A stretch of DNA of 64,000 nucleotides from Candidatus Nitricoxidireducens bremensis (GTDB lineage Bacteria; Pseudomonadota; Gammaproteobacteria; Burkholderiales; Rhodocyclaceae), in the NCBI GenBank assembly GCA_030247725.1, contig JAOTRT010000007.1:1-64000 (forward strand), in the 5' to 3' direction. The position numbers and the translations under genes are program-made. The notes under the pieces are model-generated. The model was given only the letters and a program-made list of their open reading frames with translations. It ran no database searches and had not been told where the DNA came from. Positions 10,138-20,085 of this stretch are shown here, piece after piece (positions within the stretch are counted from its first letter, which is position 1; every line of letters starts with the position of its first letter).

Positions 10138-11706
10138 ATGCAAACCGCAGAAAAGATCAAGCCGTGCTTCCCCCTGTTCCGGGACGACGACTACAAGGGC
10201 ATGATCGCCCGCAAGCGCGAGAAGTTCGAGGAAGCGCCGGCCAAGGACAAGGTGGCCGAGACCTTCGAATGGACCACGTCGAAGGAATACCAGGACCTCA
10301 ACTTCAAGCGCGAGGCCCTCACCATCAACCCGGCCAAGGCCTGCCAGCCCCTCGGCTCGGCTCTTTGCGGCCTCGGCTTCCACAAGTCGCTGGTCTACAT
10401 CCACGGTTCCCAGGGTTGCGTGGCCTACTTCCGCACCTACTTCAACCGCCACTTCAAGGAGCCCATCGCCTTCATCGCCGACTCGATGACGGAAGACGCG
10501 GCCGTGTTCGGCGGCCAGAAGAACATCCATGAAGGTCTCGCCAACGCCAAGGCCCTCTACGGCGCCGAGATGATCGCGGTCTCCACCACCTGCATCGCCG
10601 AGGTGATCGGCGACGACTTGAACGCCTTCATCAACAACGCCAAGAAGGAAGGCAACGTCCCCGAGGACTTCCCGATCCCCTTCGCCCATACGCCGTCCTT
10701 CGTCGGCAGCCACGTCACCGGCTGGGACAACATGGAAGAGGGCATCCTGCGCTACTTCACCCTCAACGAGATGGAGGGCAAGACGCCGGGTTCCAACGGC
10801 AAGATCAACATCGTGCCGGGCTTCGAAACCTACCTGGGCAACTATCGCGTCATCAAGCGCTACATGAAGGAGATGGGCGTCGACTACACGATGCTCTGCG
10901 ATCCGGAAGAAGTGCTCGACACCCCGGCCGACGGCGAGTTCCGCATGTACGCGGGCGGCACCACGATCCCCGAGATCAAGGACGCCCCCAACGCCCACAC
11001 CACCTTCCTGATCCAGCCCCTGGGCCTCGACAAGACCCGCAAGTTCGCCGAGACCACCTGGAACCATGACGTGCCCAAGCTCAACATCCCCATGGGCGTC
11101 GAGTGGACCGACGAGTTCCTCATGAAGGTGTCGGAAGTCACCGGCAAGCCGATCCCGGCCTCCCTCAAGCTGGAGCGCGGCCGTCTGGTGGACATGATGA
11201 CCGACTCCCACGCCTGGCTCCACGGCAAGAAGATGGCGGTTTACGGCGATCCCGACTTCACCATGGGCATGGTCAAGCTGATGATGGAATTCGGCATCGA
11301 GCCCACCCACGTCGTCTGCAACAACGGCAGCAAGAAGTGGGCGAAGGCCATGGAGAAGCTGTTGGCGTCCAGCCCCTACGGCGCCTCCGGCAAGGCCTAT
11401 CCGGGCGCCGACCTCTGGCACCTGCGCAGCCTGTGCTTCACCGACAAGCCGGACTTCATCGTCGGCAGCAGCTACGGCAAGTACATCCAGCGCGACACGC
11501 TGCACAAGGGCAAGGAGTTCGAGGTGCCGCTGATCCGCATCGGCTTCCCGATCTTCGATCGTCATCACCTGCACCGCATGACGACCCTGGGCTACGAAGG
11601 CGCCATGTACGTCCTGACGACCCTGACCAATGCCGTGCTGGATCGTCTCGACGACCAGACGCGCGGGATGGGAACGACGGACTACAACCACGACCTGGTC
11701 CGCTAA
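10138..11706 (+). CDS. nifK: Nitrogenase MoFe protein beta subunit
   Basis: NifK pairs with NifD in the alpha2-beta2 MoFe protein and provides the other P-cluster cysteines, seen in GSALCGLGF, GSQGCVAYF and STTCIAEVIGDD. At 522 aa it is the usual long form with an N-terminal extension (MQTAEKIKPCFPLF...). The ATG at 10138 follows AAGGAG; an in-frame start at 10093 lacks a ribosome site and would add non-conserved residues. It lies 79 bp after nifD in the same operon. Confidence 0.99.
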   Translation: MQTAEKIKPCFPLFRDDDYKGMIARKREKFEEAPAKDKVAETFEWTTSKEYQDLNFKREALTINPAKACQPLGSALCGLGFHKSLVYIHGSQGCVAYFRTYFNRHFKEPIAFIADSMTEDAAVFGGQKNIHEGLANAKALYGAEMIAVSTTCIAEVIGDDLNAFINNAKKEGNVPEDFPIPFAHTPSFVGSHVTGWDNMEEGILRYFTLNEMEGKTPGSNGKINIVPGFETYLGNYRVIKRYMKEMGVDYTMLCDPEEVLDTPADGEFRMYAGGTTIPEIKDAPNAHTTFLIQPLGLDKTRKFAETTWNHDVPKLNIPMGVEWTDEFLMKVSEVTGKPIPASLKLERGRLVDMMTDSHAWLHGKKMAVYGDPDFTMGMVKLMMEFGIEPTHVVCNNGSKKWAKAMEKLLASSPYGASGKAYPGADLWHLRSLCFTDKPDFIVGSSYGKYIQRDTLHKGKEFEVPLIRIGFPIFDRHHLHRMTTLGYEGAMYVLTTLTNAVLDRLDDQTRGMGTTDYNHDLVR

Positions 11707-11714
11707 CCGAAACA

Positions 11715-11738
11715 CCGGCGGGGCTCCGGCCCCGCCGG
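11715..11738 (+). other. Hairpin between nifK and nifT
   Basis: CCGGCGGGGC and GCCCCGCCGG form a perfect 10-bp stem with loop TCCG. No T tract follows, so it is more likely an RNA-stability or processing element than a terminator. Confidence 0.5.
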
Positions 11739-11755
11739 CCATCGGAGGAAACCCA

Positions 11756-11977
11756 ATGGCCAACATCATGATCCGCAGGGGCGACGAAGGCTACGTGTTC
11801 TACATGCCCAAGCGCGACATCGAGGACAAGATCGTCTCGATGGAGTTCGACACCCCGGAGAAGTGGGGCGGCGAGCTCAAGCTCAAGAACGGCGGCCTGT
11901 ATTTCATCGAGCCCCAGGCCGCCCCGGCGCGCCTGCCGTACTCGGTGCGCGCCAAGCGGCTCGACGGTGTCGAGTGA
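11756..11977 (+). CDS. nifT: NifT/FixU family protein
   Basis: The 73-aa protein (MANIMIRRGDEGYVFYMPKRD...) matches NifT in length, sequence and position after nifK. Its biochemical role is unknown; it is small, soluble and dispensable where tested. GGAGG lies 7 bp before the ATG. It belongs to the nifHDK transcript, behind a hairpin that may lower its level. Confidence 0.93.
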   Translation: MANIMIRRGDEGYVFYMPKRDIEDKIVSMEFDTPEKWGGELKLKNGGLYFIEPQAAPARLPYSVRAKRLDGVE

Positions 11978-12002
11978 ATGAGCAACTGAAAGGAGAACCA
12001 TC

Positions 12003-12200
12003 ATGGCAATGAAGATCGTACAAGCGGAATGCACGTCCTGCGGCGACTGCGTGCCGGTCTGTCCGACCAAGTCGATTACCGACAAGGGCGGCATCTACAA
12101 GATCAACAAGGAAACCTGCAACGAGTGCGAAGGCGAGGCCGATTCCCCGAAGTGCGTGGACGCCTGCCCTGCGGGCGACACTTGCATCGTGTATCTCTGA
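12003..12200 (+). CDS. nif-linked ferredoxin with two cysteine clusters
   Basis: This 65-aa protein has CTSCGDCVPVCP (C-x2-C-x2-C-x3-CP) near residues 10-21 and a second set (CNECEGEADSPKCVDACP) with a longer spacing after the second Cys. It is a small ferredoxin able to hold two iron-sulfur clusters, of the type often found after nifT. It is a candidate electron donor to NifH or to cofactor assembly. A strong inverted repeat covers its last codons and stop. AAGGAG precedes the ATG. Confidence 0.9.
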   Translation: MAMKIVQAECTSCGDCVPVCPTKSITDKGGIYKINKETCNECEGEADSPKCVDACPAGDTCIVYL

Positions 12201-12212
12201 TACACGATGCAA
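12182..12212 (+). other. Perfect 13-bp inverted repeat over the ferredoxin stop
   Basis: TTGCATCGTGTAT and ATACACGATGCAA pair perfectly around a 5-nt loop, and the TGA stop falls at the loop edge. The following AACCTTTG is too poor in T for a classical terminator. It may mark a 3' RNA end protecting the upstream nifHDK message. Confidence 0.75.
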
Positions 12213-12237
12213 AACCTTTGACGCCCGCCCCCTCCCA

Positions 12238-12259
12238 ACCTCCCCCTCGCGGGGGAGGT
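12238..12259 (+). other. GC-rich hairpin upstream of nafY
   Basis: ACCTCCCCC and GGGGGAGGT pair (9 bp) around TCGC. With the preceding 13-bp hairpin it gives two stems in the 96-bp gap, a likely break or attenuation point between the nifHDKT-ferredoxin part and the genes that follow. No T run is present. Confidence 0.5.
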
Positions 12260-12296
12260 GACTGACTAGCTCGCTGCGCTCGAAAGGAGTACCGCC

Positions 12297-13013
12297 ATGA
12301 CCCAATCCATGACCCGCGAGGCGGCCTTGCGCATCGGTCTTGCGGCCCGCGAACTCGACGGCCTCAAGCCCGCGGCCCTCGTGCTGGCCCTGGCGGACAA
12401 GCTGGGCCTGCCGCTCACGGAAACCAAGCTCGCCGCCATCACCGTCGAGGACCTGCGCGAGATCCTCGCGGCCGGCCACGCGGAAGAGTCCTGCGTCGTC
12501 GGCGTCGAGGGCGACAAGCTCAAGGCGGCCGTGCGGCTGCTGTGGGGCGAGGGCGTCACCGGCAGCGAGCTGCCGCCCCTCGATGCCTATGCCGACGGCG
12601 ATATGCCCGGCTCGATCCGCGTCGCCTGCGCCTCCAACAACGGCGAGGAACTCGACGGCCACTTCGGTTCCTGCGAGCGCTTCCTGATCTACCAGGTGTC
12701 CCCCCAGGCGATGCGCCTGGTCGCGGTGCGTCCGACCCTGGAGGCCGATGAGGCCGAGGACCGCAACGTCGCCCGCGCCGCCCTCATCGGCGACTGCCAG
12801 GTGGTCTATGTCCAGTCCATCGGCGGGCCGGCCGCCGCCAAAGTGGTGCGCGCCGGCGTCCATCCGGTGAAGATTCCCCGCGCCGCCGGTTCCCGCCAGA
12901 CCCTGGAACGCCTGCAGGAGGCGCTCCTCACGCCGCCGCCCTGGCTGGCCCGCATCATGGGCGTGCCGGCGGCCTCCCTGGAAAAGTACGCCGCCGCCCT
13001 GGAGGCCCCATGA
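12297..13013 (+). CDS. nafY: NafY/NifY-type FeMo-cofactor binding protein
   Basis: The 238-aa protein has two parts. Residues ~1-95 are helical and resemble the NafY N-terminal domain that binds apo-dinitrogenase. Residues ~105-225 form the dinitrogenase iron-molybdenum cofactor domain (SIRVACASNNGEELDGHFGSCERFLIYQV), shared with NifX, NifY and NifB. Such proteins hold FeMo cofactor and apo-NifDK together before insertion. Its position after nifHDKT fits nifY or nafY; the two-domain build favours nafY. Its last 4 bp overlap the next gene (ATGA), implying translational coupling. Confidence 0.85.
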   Translation: MTQSMTREAALRIGLAARELDGLKPAALVLALADKLGLPLTETKLAAITVEDLREILAAGHAEESCVVGVEGDKLKAAVRLLWGEGVTGSELPPLDAYADGDMPGSIRVACASNNGEELDGHFGSCERFLIYQVSPQAMRLVAVRPTLEADEAEDRNVARAALIGDCQVVYVQSIGGPAAAKVVRAGVHPVKIPRAAGSRQTLERLQEALLTPPPWLARIMGVPAASLEKYAAALEAP

Positions 13014-13288
13014 TCGATGCGGCCCTGCTCGACCGCGTGCTGGCCGAGGTGGCGCCCCGCGTGGCGCTGCACGACGATGCCCTGGTGGGGCATCTGCGCG
13101 GCACCTTCCCCGGCGTCCATTTCTCGGTGTGCAGCGACGACGACATCCCGCCACGGCTTTCCGCCGCGGCCGGCAACGGCGTCTGCCGCCTCTACTACGT
13201 GGATTCCTGCGACCACTGCCTCAAGCTCACCACCGACGGCGAGGCCGCGACGGGCCTCGTGGTGGCCCTGTGCGATGACGACGACTGA
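13010..13288 (+). CDS. Small uncharacterised nif-operon protein
   Basis: This 92-aa protein has no function I recognise. It begins MIDAALLDRVLAEVAPRV, has a CSDDD segment, and a Cys-rich stretch (VCRLYYVDSCDHCLKL) with a CxxC that could bind metal. It ends in an acidic tail (CDDDD). Similar small proteins follow nafY/nifY in some proteobacterial nif operons. The ATGA overlap with nafY suggests it acts with it. Confidence 0.75.
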   Translation: MIDAALLDRVLAEVAPRVALHDDALVGHLRGTFPGVHFSVCSDDDIPPRLSAAAGNGVCRLYYVDSCDHCLKLTTDGEAATGLVVALCDDDD

Positions 13289-13326
13289 GCCTTGCCGGCC
13301 GCCAATGACTTCCTCCCGGAGTGGAA

Positions 13327-14307
13327 ATGAATAGCAGCGTATCGACCGAATCGAAATGGAATGCCGTCACCCACGCCATCGCCGAGCTGTGCGTGCGCCT
13401 GCCCGTCGCCGTCGGCCCGGCCGGCCTCTGCAAGGAACTGGCCCTCATCGCGCCGCGCCTCGGCTTCCGCGAGGTGCTGGCCCGGGGCGGCTGGTATCGC
13501 CTTGGCGGCGTCGTCGATGCCGCCGGCGTCCATGTGGCCGACGACATCGAGAAGTGGGCCGAATCCGAACTGGCGGCCCACGGCGACGACCTGGCCGCCC
13601 TGGCCGACGATTACGTCGACAGCGAACTGCGGGCGACGCGCCTGAACGGCAAGACCCATTACCTGGTGGCCGCCACCGGCCCCGGCGCTGCGGACTTCCT
13701 CCAGGTGGAGATCGAGGAACTGCAGGAGACGGTCTGTCCCTTCCTCTTCGGCAGCGATGCTACGCCGGGCAGCCTGGATGAACTCCTCGATCCGCCCCGG
13801 GACGATTGCCGCAAGTCCAATGCCCCCCTCGGTTCAGCCTTCTTCGCCCTGCGCCGGGTGACCGACGTGGCGGACTTCCTCGCCCGCATGCGCGCCCAGA
13901 AACCCGAGCCCCAGCCCGTGCATCGCTTCGTCGAAGCCTGGGAGGCCAGCAGCGCCGGCCACGCCACCCAGCTTTCCAACCACTGGGTGATGGCCGTGCG
14001 GGAACACCTGGACCGCTACCGGCAACCGATCCTCAATGCCACGCCGGTGGCGGCGGTGACCGGCATGCCGCCCCGCTTCGAGGGGGCCTTCGGCGCCCAG
14101 GGGCTGGCGCTGAACGAGGCCCTGCAGCGCTTCGACCGCCAGGCCGGCTATCCCATGGCCTGGTTCTTCCACATGCTGACCACCAAGACCGTGCCCCATG
14201 CCCTGGCCAACGCCGTCATCGACGACGTGCAGGCCGGCTTCGGCTATCTGCCCGAGCGGGACGTGAAGGTGGTGAAGGACTGGCTGCACCGTCCCTACGG
14301 CTTCTGA
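13327..14307 (+). CDS. Uncharacterised 326-aa nif-operon protein
   Basis: I do not recognise this protein. It is soluble, without signal peptide or membrane segments. Notable stretches are VKDWLHRPYGF at the C-terminus, the aromatic motif YPMAWFFHMLTTKTVPHAL, and VCPFLFGSD in the middle. It lies 38 bp after the previous gene and 2 bp before the zinc-ribbon gene on the same strand, so it is probably transcribed with the nifHDK downstream genes. The ATG at 13327 follows GGAG at 13318-13321; a GTG at 13321 would overlap that site. Confidence 0.72.
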   Translation: MNSSVSTESKWNAVTHAIAELCVRLPVAVGPAGLCKELALIAPRLGFREVLARGGWYRLGGVVDAAGVHVADDIEKWAESELAAHGDDLAALADDYVDSELRATRLNGKTHYLVAATGPGAADFLQVEIEELQETVCPFLFGSDATPGSLDELLDPPRDDCRKSNAPLGSAFFALRRVTDVADFLARMRAQKPEPQPVHRFVEAWEASSAGHATQLSNHWVMAVREHLDRYRQPILNATPVAAVTGMPPRFEGAFGAQGLALNEALQRFDRQAGYPMAWFFHMLTTKTVPHALANAVIDDVQAGFGYLPERDVKVVKDWLHRPYGF

Positions 14308-14309
14308 CG

Positions 14310-14618
14310 ATGGTCAAGCGCGAATCGGGTTGCCCCCTCTGCGGCGCCCGGCTGGATGCGGCGGCGCTGCTGGATGCCTGCAGCGGTCTGCTCGATGCCG
14401 GCCTGGGCGTGCTGGCGGCCCGCTGTCCGGCCTGCCAGGGCTACCTGGAAGTGCGGCCGGTCGAAGGACGCCTCGATCTCGGCTATCTGGGCGGTGCCGG
14501 ATCGGCCGGGCGCTTCGAGGTCGCCCTTTCGCTGCTGGCGGAAGGGCTGGCCGTGGAGCGTCACGACGACACCCTGCGTGTTGCCCTGGCCGGCCGCCAC
14601 TGGGCGTTCAGCGAATAG
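14310..14618 (+). CDS. Small zinc-ribbon-like protein, unknown role
   Basis: The 102-aa protein carries two CxxC pairs, CPLC (residues 8-11) and CPAC (about 39-42), which would make one zinc ribbon or rubredoxin-like knuckle. The remainder is a short mixed domain ending in RHWAFSE. It starts 2 bp after the preceding gene and converges on nifZ with a 4-bp gap. Function unknown; a metal-handling or partner-binding role within the nif operon is only an inference. Confidence 0.7.
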   Translation: MVKRESGCPLCGARLDAAALLDACSGLLDAGLGVLAARCPACQGYLEVRPVEGRLDLGYLGGAGSAGRFEVALSLLAEGLAVERHDDTLRVALAGRHWAFSE

Positions 14619-14622
14619 CGGC

Positions 14623-14892
14623 TCACTCGCCGCCGGCGAGTTCCTCGGTCAGGCAGCCGATGGGCAGGCCCAGGGTCCGCTCCGGACCGGTCTCGAAGCG
14701 CACCAGGTAGATCTCCTCGCGCGGCATCTCGGCCACGTGGCCCACGTTCACCACCACGCCGCGGGTGCCGGCGGCGGCCAGCAGGGCGTTGGGCGCCGTG
14801 TCGGGCAGCAGGCTGCTGCCGTCTTCCGCCAGTTCGTCGTTGAAAAGGTCGGTGGCGGCGAAGACCATCTCGCCCATGTCGAATCTGCTCAT
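14623..14892 (-). CDS. nifZ: NifZ-domain protein
   Basis: The 89-aa protein contains the NifZ core: F(N)DG/ND near the N-terminus, then LLAAAGTRGVVVNVGHV and EIYLVRFE. NifZ helps mature the second P-cluster of NifDK. It is the short form; some NifZ proteins are about 150 aa. It is the last gene of the minus-strand nifQ-mod unit, 13 bp after the GNAT gene, and is not next to nifW/nifM here. Confidence 0.85.
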   Translation of the reverse strand: MSRFDMGEMVFAATDLFNDELAEDGSSLLPDTAPNALLAAAGTRGVVVNVGHVAEMPREEIYLVRFETGPERTLGLPIGCLTEELAGGE

Positions 14893-14905
14893 GTCGTCGT
14901 TCCCG

Positions 14906-15355
14906 TCAAAGGGCCTTGCGCAACACCTTCATCGCCGAGGGCTCGAAGCCGAGCCGTTCGTAGAAGGCCAGCGCCGGGGCGTTGTCCTTGTCCGCCAGCA
15001 GGGTGACGCGGCCCATGCCCTGGCCGCGCGCCCAATCCAGCACATGCTCGACGAGGGCGCTGCCGTGACCACCGCCGCGGAACGTCTTGCCGACGATGAC
15101 GTCCTCCAGCAGCAGCACCGGCGCGCCCCGCGCCGTGCTCACGGTGATGAGAGCATTTGCCATGCCAGCGACACGAGCGTCGACGCGCAGGACGAACAGC
15201 CTGCCCAGGGCCGGGTTGTCGAGGATCAGCCGCAGGCCGGCGATCTGCTTCTCCCGCTCGGGGAGGAAGTCGGATTCGAGGGTGAACAATTCATGCAGCA
15301 GGTCGGCCATGGCCGGGATGTCGGCTGCGGTGGCGAAGTCGATGGTGGTGGTCAT
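14906..15355 (-). CDS. GNAT-family N-acetyltransferase
   Basis: The 149-aa protein has the GNAT fold pattern: N-terminal ADIPAMADLLHELF, the acetyl-CoA binding loop (VIVGKTFRGGGHGSALVEHV, an R/Q-x2-G-x-G/A motif) and C-terminal ALAFYERLGFEPSAM. It transfers an acetyl group to an unknown amine. It lies between modC and nifZ on the same strand. Small acetyltransferases occur in several nif regions, but no substrate is established. Confidence 0.88.
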   Translation of the reverse strand: MTTTIDFATAADIPAMADLLHELFTLESDFLPEREKQIAGLRLILDNPALGRLFVLRVDARVAGMANALITVSTARGAPVLLLEDVIVGKTFRGGGHGSALVEHVLDWARGQGMGRVTLLADKDNAPALAFYERLGFEPSAMKVLRKAL

Positions 15356-15384
15356 GTTGGGAATCCCACAAGGATTGTCGGAGG

Positions 15385-16467
15385 TCAGCCGATGAGGGCC
15401 ACGGCCTTGATCTGTACCCAGACGGGCAGGCCGGGCGCCAGGGCGAGAGCGGCGGCCGAACGGCGCGTCAGCCGCGCCAGCAGGGAGGCGCCGCCGGCAT
15501 CCAGCTTCACCAGGGCCAGGGCCGGGTGGCTCTCGGCGCCAATCTCTCGTACCGTCGCCGGCAGGGTGTTGAGGATGCTGCTGTACACGTGCTTTTCCAG
15601 GGCAATGCTGACGTCGCGGGCGAGGATGCGCACGCGCACGCGGCTGCCGATCTCGTGGCCCGTGTCCCGCACCCAGAGCCGGCCGCCGGGGAAATCCACG
15701 CCGGCGAGGCTCCATTCGGCGTCCCGCTCGGCGACGACGGCATCGAGAACCACACCGGCATCCTCGCCGAGGCGGATGGGCAGGTCCGTACGGGCCAGGG
15801 TTTCGGCCAGGGGGCCCTGGGCGACGACGCGGCCGGCATCCAGCGCCACCAGGTGGTCGGCGAGCCGGGCCACTTCGTCGGGGGAGTGGCTCACGTAGAG
15901 CACGGGAATCTCCAGGGTGTCGTGCAGACGTTCCAGGTAGGGCAGGATTTCGTTCTTGCGGGCGAGATCGAGGGCGGCCAGGGGTTCGTCCATCAGCAGC
16001 AGTTCCGGCCCGGTCAGCAGGGCCCGGGCGATGGCGACGCGCTGGCGCTCGCCGCCGGACAAATGGCCGGGCTTGCGGTCGAGGAGGGTGCCGATGCCCA
16101 GCAGGTCGACGATGCGTTCCAGGCTGACGCGGCTCGCCGCGGCGCCGGCCCGCTTGGCGCCGAAATCCAGGTTGGCCGCCACCGTGAGATGGGGGAACAG
16201 GCTCGCCTCCTGGAAGACATAGCCCAGCGGCCGGCGATGGGTGGGCACGAAGCGCGAGTCGTCCTGCCACACTTCCCCGTTGACGGCGAGCCGGCCGGGC
16301 CAACGTTCCAAGCCGGCGATGGCGCGCAGCAGCGTGGTCTTGCCCGAGCCCGAGGGGCCGAACAGGGCGGTGATGCCTCCGCCCGGCAGATCCAGGTCCG
16401 CTTCGCAGGCGAAGCCCGGATAGGCGATGGAGAAGCGCGCGGCGATGCTCACGGCGAGCGCCTCCAC
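15385..16467 (-). CDS. modC: Molybdate ABC transporter ATP-binding protein
   Basis: ModC powers molybdate import. The 360-aa protein has Walker [10 protein letters not shown] (35-43), the signature LSGGERQR, Walker B LLLMDEP, the H-loop (YVSHSPDE) and a C-terminal Mop domain (about 295-358) that binds oxyanion. Its start overlaps the end of modB by 19 bp, so they are translationally coupled. Confidence 0.97.
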   Translation of the reverse strand: MEALAVSIAARFSIAYPGFACEADLDLPGGGITALFGPSGSGKTTLLRAIAGLERWPGRLAVNGEVWQDDSRFVPTHRRPLGYVFQEASLFPHLTVAANLDFGAKRAGAAASRVSLERIVDLLGIGTLLDRKPGHLSGGERQRVAIARALLTGPELLLMDEPLAALDLARKNEILPYLERLHDTLEIPVLYVSHSPDEVARLADHLVALDAGRVVAQGPLAETLARTDLPIRLGEDAGVVLDAVVAERDAEWSLAGVDFPGGRLWVRDTGHEIGSRVRVRILARDVSIALEKHVYSSILNTLPATVREIGAESHPALALVKLDAGGASLLARLTRRSAAALALAPGLPVWVQIKAVALIG

Positions 16468-17120
16468 TGGCGCCCGTACAACGCCAGCAGCACGAGGAAG
16501 GAGAAGGCCAGCATACCGCCCGCCAGCCAGTGGGCCTGGGCGTATTCGAGGGCTTCGACGTGGTTGTAGATGGCCATCGACAGGACCTGGGTCTTGCCGG
16601 GGATGTTGCCGCCGATCATCAGCACGACGCCGAATTCACCCACCGTATGGGCGAAGCCGAGGACGGCGGCGGTGAAGAAGCCGGGCAGGGCCAGGGGCAG
16701 GGCGATGCTGAAGAAGGCATCCAAAGGGGAGGCCCGCAGGGTGGCCGCCGCTTCCAGGGGCCGTTCGCCGATGGCTTCGAAAGCCTGCTGGAGCGGCTGC
16801 ACGACGAAGGGCATCGAGTAGATCACCGAGGCGACGACGAGCCCCGGGAAGGTGAAGGGCAGCAGCCCGAGGCCGAGGGACTGGGTCAGGCGGCCCACGG
16901 GGCCTTCGGGGCCCATGAGGACCAGCAGATAGAAGCCGAGGACGGCGGGCGGCAGCACCAGGGGCAGGGTGACGACGGCGCTGACAGGCCCCTTCAGCCA
17001 GTGGCGTGTGCGGGACAGCCACCAGGCGACGGGGGTGCCGACGAGCAGCAGCAGTAGGGTCGTAAGGCCGGCCAGCTTGATGGTGAGCCAGACGGCGGCG
17101 AGGTCGGATGGGTTCAGCAT
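16449..17120 (-). CDS. modB: Molybdate ABC transporter permease
   Basis: The 223-aa inner-membrane protein has about five hydrophobic segments ([17 protein letters not shown] at the N-terminus, [11 protein letters not shown] next) and the EAA-type loop ([25 protein letters not shown]) that contacts ModC. The 7-bp overlap with modD and 19-bp overlap with modC make a tight modDBC series. Confidence 0.96.
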   Translation of the reverse strand: MLNPSDLAAVWLTIKLAGLTTLLLLLVGTPVAWWLSRTRHWLKGPVSAVVTLPLVLPPAVLGFYLLVLMGPEGPVGRLTQSLGLGLLPFTFPGLVVASVIYSMPFVVQPLQQAFEAIGERPLEAAATLRASPLDAFFSIALPLALPGFFTAAVLGFAHTVGEFGVVLMIGGNIPGKTQVLSMAIYNHVEALEYAQAHWLAGGMLAFSFLVLLALYGRQWRRSP

Positions 17121-17938
17121 GGGACGAAGCTTACCGCCACGTCCTGCGGCGGTGCGTGGTAAGGGGAGGAAGTGACGAGCAGGTCGGCACCGGCGGCTGC
17201 ATAGGCGGCGGCGTTGTCGGCGCGAATGCCGCCGGCGGCGGCGAGCAACGGGCCCTGGCCGCGGGGCAGGGCGGCGCGGCACGTGGCGACCACCGCGGGG
17301 GTAAGCTTCTCCAATTGCAGGACATCGGCGCCTGCCGCGGCCCAGATCAGGGCCGAGCCCACGTCCTGCACTTCGACGACGATCTTCTTCTCCGGCTCCC
17401 GCGCCCGCAGGTGGGCCACGGTTCCCGCCGCATCTTCGGCAAGAAACACGCGGTGTTCCGGGAAGACCAGCAGGGTTTCGGAAAGCCCGAGCCGATGCAT
17501 GGTGGCGCCACCGGCCCGTACGGCCTTGGCGGACATCGCCTTGGTGCCCGGAACGTTCTTGCGCGTGCAGGCCACCGGTACGCCGCCGGCAGCGGCGACG
17601 ATGTCGGCTGCAGCACTGGCGATGCCGCTGGCCCATTCGATGAGCACCTGGGCAGCCTTCCAGGCCTGGTGCAGGGCGGCGGCATCGCCATGGCCGACGA
17701 GGATCAGCTGTCCGGCCGCGAGCGTCTCGCCGGATACGGCGCCCAGGCTGGGGCGCACGCCGGCCAGCATGCACAGGCGCGAAGCTTCCTCCACGCCGCA
17801 GACGCGCATGCCCTGGCGGGCCCGGAACTCCATGCGCCCGGCACAGCCGCCGATGCCGAGGGCGCCGGTAGTCAGGTCGCCGCAGGGTACGTCGTCGTCC
17901 AGCAGCGCCCGCAGGGTAGCGTCGGAAAGTATGTTCAT
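17114..17938 (-). CDS. modD: ModD, quinolinate-phosphoribosyltransferase-like protein
   Basis: The 274-aa protein is homologous to NadC (quinolinate phosphoribosyltransferase): [11 protein letters not shown] at the N-terminus, [21 protein letters not shown] in the active-site region, [13 protein letters not shown] and [28 protein letters not shown] at the C-terminus. Such ModD proteins occur in molybdate operons; their reaction is not settled, though a role in molybdopterin or Mo homeostasis is assumed. Position between modA and modB favours ModD over a housekeeping NadC. Confidence 0.88.
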   Translation of the reverse strand: MNILSDATLRALLDDDVPCGDLTTGALGIGGCAGRMEFRARQGMRVCGVEEASRLCMLAGVRPSLGAVSGETLAAGQLILVGHGDAAALHQAWKAAQVLIEWASGIASAAADIVAAAGGVPVACTRKNVPGTKAMSAKAVRAGGATMHRLGLSETLLVFPEHRVFLAEDAAGTVAHLRAREPEKKIVVEVQDVGSALIWAAAGADVLQLEKLTPAVVATCRAALPRGQGPLLAAAGGIRADNAAAYAAAGADLLVTSSPYHAPPQDVAVSFVPC

Positions 17939-17974
17939 GGGCGATGTAGGTGGAACGCCAGGTCGGGGAACAGG

Positions 17975-18002
17975 GTGTGCGCCCGCCTTGGGGCGGGCAC
18001 AC
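17975..18002 (-). other. Hairpin between modA and modD
   Basis: GTGTGC/GCACAC and CCGCC/GGCGG form a two-part stem with a small bulge in the 70-bp gap. No T run follows. It may set different levels of the abundant binding protein ModA and the downstream genes. Confidence 0.4.
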
Positions 18003-18008
18003 TAGCCG

Positions 18009-19561
<1,553 letters not shown>

Positions 19562-19573
<12 letters not shown>

Positions 19574-19586
19574 AAACTACATAACG
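19562..19586 (-). promoter_or_regulatory. Candidate ModE-binding site (Mo-box)
   Basis: CGTTAT and ATAACG form a 6-bp inverted repeat separated by 13 bp, over the modE start. The arms resemble the ends of known Mo-boxes (CGnTATAT...). The centre is not a close match, so the call rests on arm sequence and position. Confidence 0.4.
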
Positions 19587-19613
19587 GTGGATATGCTAAG
19601 AGGACGGATTGAA

Positions 19614-20048
19614 TTAAGCAATACCCGGACCAGATTGGGGTGACCAGCCGTCCATGGGGGATTGTTCGCCGAAGGAGAAGAACGGGCGTCCGCGGGCGTC
19701 CTCGCCGCAAACCTTGCGCCACGCCAGCCAGCGACCGTCCCGGAGCCGCCATGCCACCAGGTCTTCGCGATAGACGACGACCTGGTAATACTCCTCGTCG
19801 TCGTCGCTGCGTGCCTCGTGGATGGCGTAGCTGTGGGCGTAGTAGCAGGGCTCGCCGTCCCCATCCCGGCCGACCGTGCGGTCCGCCGCCACTTCGTAGT
19901 CCCGGAAGGTGTCGAAGACTTCGGGCGCCACCGCCAGGTCCCGCCAGTCCGGCGGCAGCAGCTCGTCCCACGGTACGTCGGCGCGCCCCCGCTGGGAGCG
20001 CCGGGGCCTGAGTTCGCTGTATTGATTACTACATAACGCTGTCGACAT
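19614..20048 (-). CDS. Uncharacterised acidic/aromatic protein between nifQ and modE
   Basis: The 144-aa protein is not recognised. It is soluble and rich in Asp, Glu, Arg, Tyr and Trp, with segments VPWDELLPPDWRDLAVAPEVFDTFRDY, DEEYYQVVVYREDLVAWRLRDGRW and GRPFFSFGEQSP. It has no cysteine cluster and no signal peptide. It starts 37 bp after nifQ and ends 40 bp before modE on the same strand, so it is probably cotranscribed with Mo-supply genes. A role in Mo or nitrogen-fixation control is inferred only from context. Confidence 0.75.
   Translation of the reverse strand: MSTALCSNQYSELRPRRSQRGRADVPWDELLPPDWRDLAVAPEVFDTFRDYEVAADRTVGRDGDGEPCYYAHSYAIHEARSDDDEEYYQVVVYREDLVAWRLRDGRWLAWRKVCGEDARGRPFFSFGEQSPMDGWSPQSGPGIA
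20015..20038 (-). promoter_or_regulatory. Second copy of the CTACATAACG element
   Basis: The 10-mer CTACATAACG at 20029-20038 is identical to the right part of the candidate Mo-box at 19577-19586. Facing it is an imperfect partner, CGCTGTAT (20015-20022). It lies in the first codons of the 144-aa gene, as the other lies at the start of modE. It may be a second ModE site or a chance repeat. Confidence 0.3.
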
Positions 20049-20085
20049 TGTTGTAACTCCTTCAATCCGTTGTCGTGGGGATGAT

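Noticed and set aside
8595..11769. Long open frames opposite nifD and nifK (over 500 codons each)
   Set aside because: Third-position GC in nifD and nifK leaves the opposite strand free of stops. The frames show no recognisable domain and overlap unmistakable nif genes.
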